64,000 nucleotides of DNA from Fervidobacterium sp. (GTDB lineage Bacteria > Thermotogota > Thermotogae > Thermotogales > Fervidobacteriaceae): positions 97,077-161,076 of the forward strand of contig JANZZV010000006.1 of assembly GCA_026419195.1 (NCBI GenBank), written 5' to 3'. The translations under genes and the position numbers were made by a program. Below the pieces are notes generated by a model. It saw only the letters and a program-made list of their open reading frames with translations. It was not told the DNA's origin and ran no database searches. This document shows positions 63,978 through 64,000 of this stretch, piece by piece; the first letter of the stretch is position 1, and every line of letters begins with the position of its first letter.

Positions 63978-64000
63978 CGTTTACACAAAATATTGCAATT

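Overview
The window is AT-rich bacterial DNA with short intergenic gaps and frequent GTG/TTG starts behind strong GGAGGTG-type ribosome binding sites. An SLH / coiled-coil / C-terminal-anchor protein of the Thermotoga Omp-alpha type, NfnAB, NiaR, an Nqr/Rnf-like operon and thermophile-style glycan genes point to the order Thermotogales. Fervidobacterium or a close relative is my best guess; this is inferred from family resemblance, since no rRNA is present. I found no tRNA, rRNA, CRISPR array, insertion sequence or phage gene.

Layout. (1) 1-22125, all on +: a truncated GGDEF cyclase; a 1333-residue kinase-like/ATPase/TPR/GGDEF protein; murB; an M18 aminopeptidase; a MarR regulator; an envelope block (PEGA lipid-bilayer-facing protein, Omp-alpha-like rod, two patatins, OstA/LptA-like protein); then information-processing genes (miaA, dnaX, pilT, prfA, upp, rho); nfnAB; and a tiny pilin-like protein. 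(2) 22172-43015, all on -: a beta-glucan locus of about 21 kb. Read in transcription order it has a GH30 enzyme, a solute-binding protein (SBP), a terminator, a secreted double-CBM protein, a second near-identical SBP, a 993-residue SBP fusion, two permeases, an NHL/TPR/Yip1 membrane protein, a large unknown exported protein, two more permeases, a GH3 beta-glucosidase, a GH16 laminarinase/lichenase and a LacI regulator. No ATP-binding subunit is encoded. (3) 43374-53810: a sensory block with two chemoreceptors (one with a CZB zinc-binding domain), a MASE3-GGDEF cyclase, two HD-GYP phosphodiesterases and a STAS protein. (4) 54240-58762, +: a secreted 5'-nucleotidase, NiaR, a nicotinamidase-like hydrolase and a DEAD-box helicase with a DbpA-type RNA-binding tail. 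(5) 58818-63911, -: an Nqr/Rnf-like operon (B/D, C/G, D/E, E/A and F types) followed by an unknown 149-residue protein and a metallo-beta-lactamase-fold hydrolase.

How it fits together. The minus-strand glycan locus looks like a complete path for a beta-glucan: surface or periplasmic hydrolysis and binding, uptake by two permease pairs, final hydrolysis by GH3, and LacI control. A perfect 22-bp palindrome sits over the GH30 promoter and a degenerate copy lies upstream of the CBM gene. The chemoreceptors and cyclic-di-GMP enzymes next door would link sensing to movement or attachment. NfnAB and the Nqr-like complex belong to ferredoxin/NAD(P)H redox balance. The Nqr-like operon is unusual because neither NqrA nor RnfB/RnfC is present beside it.
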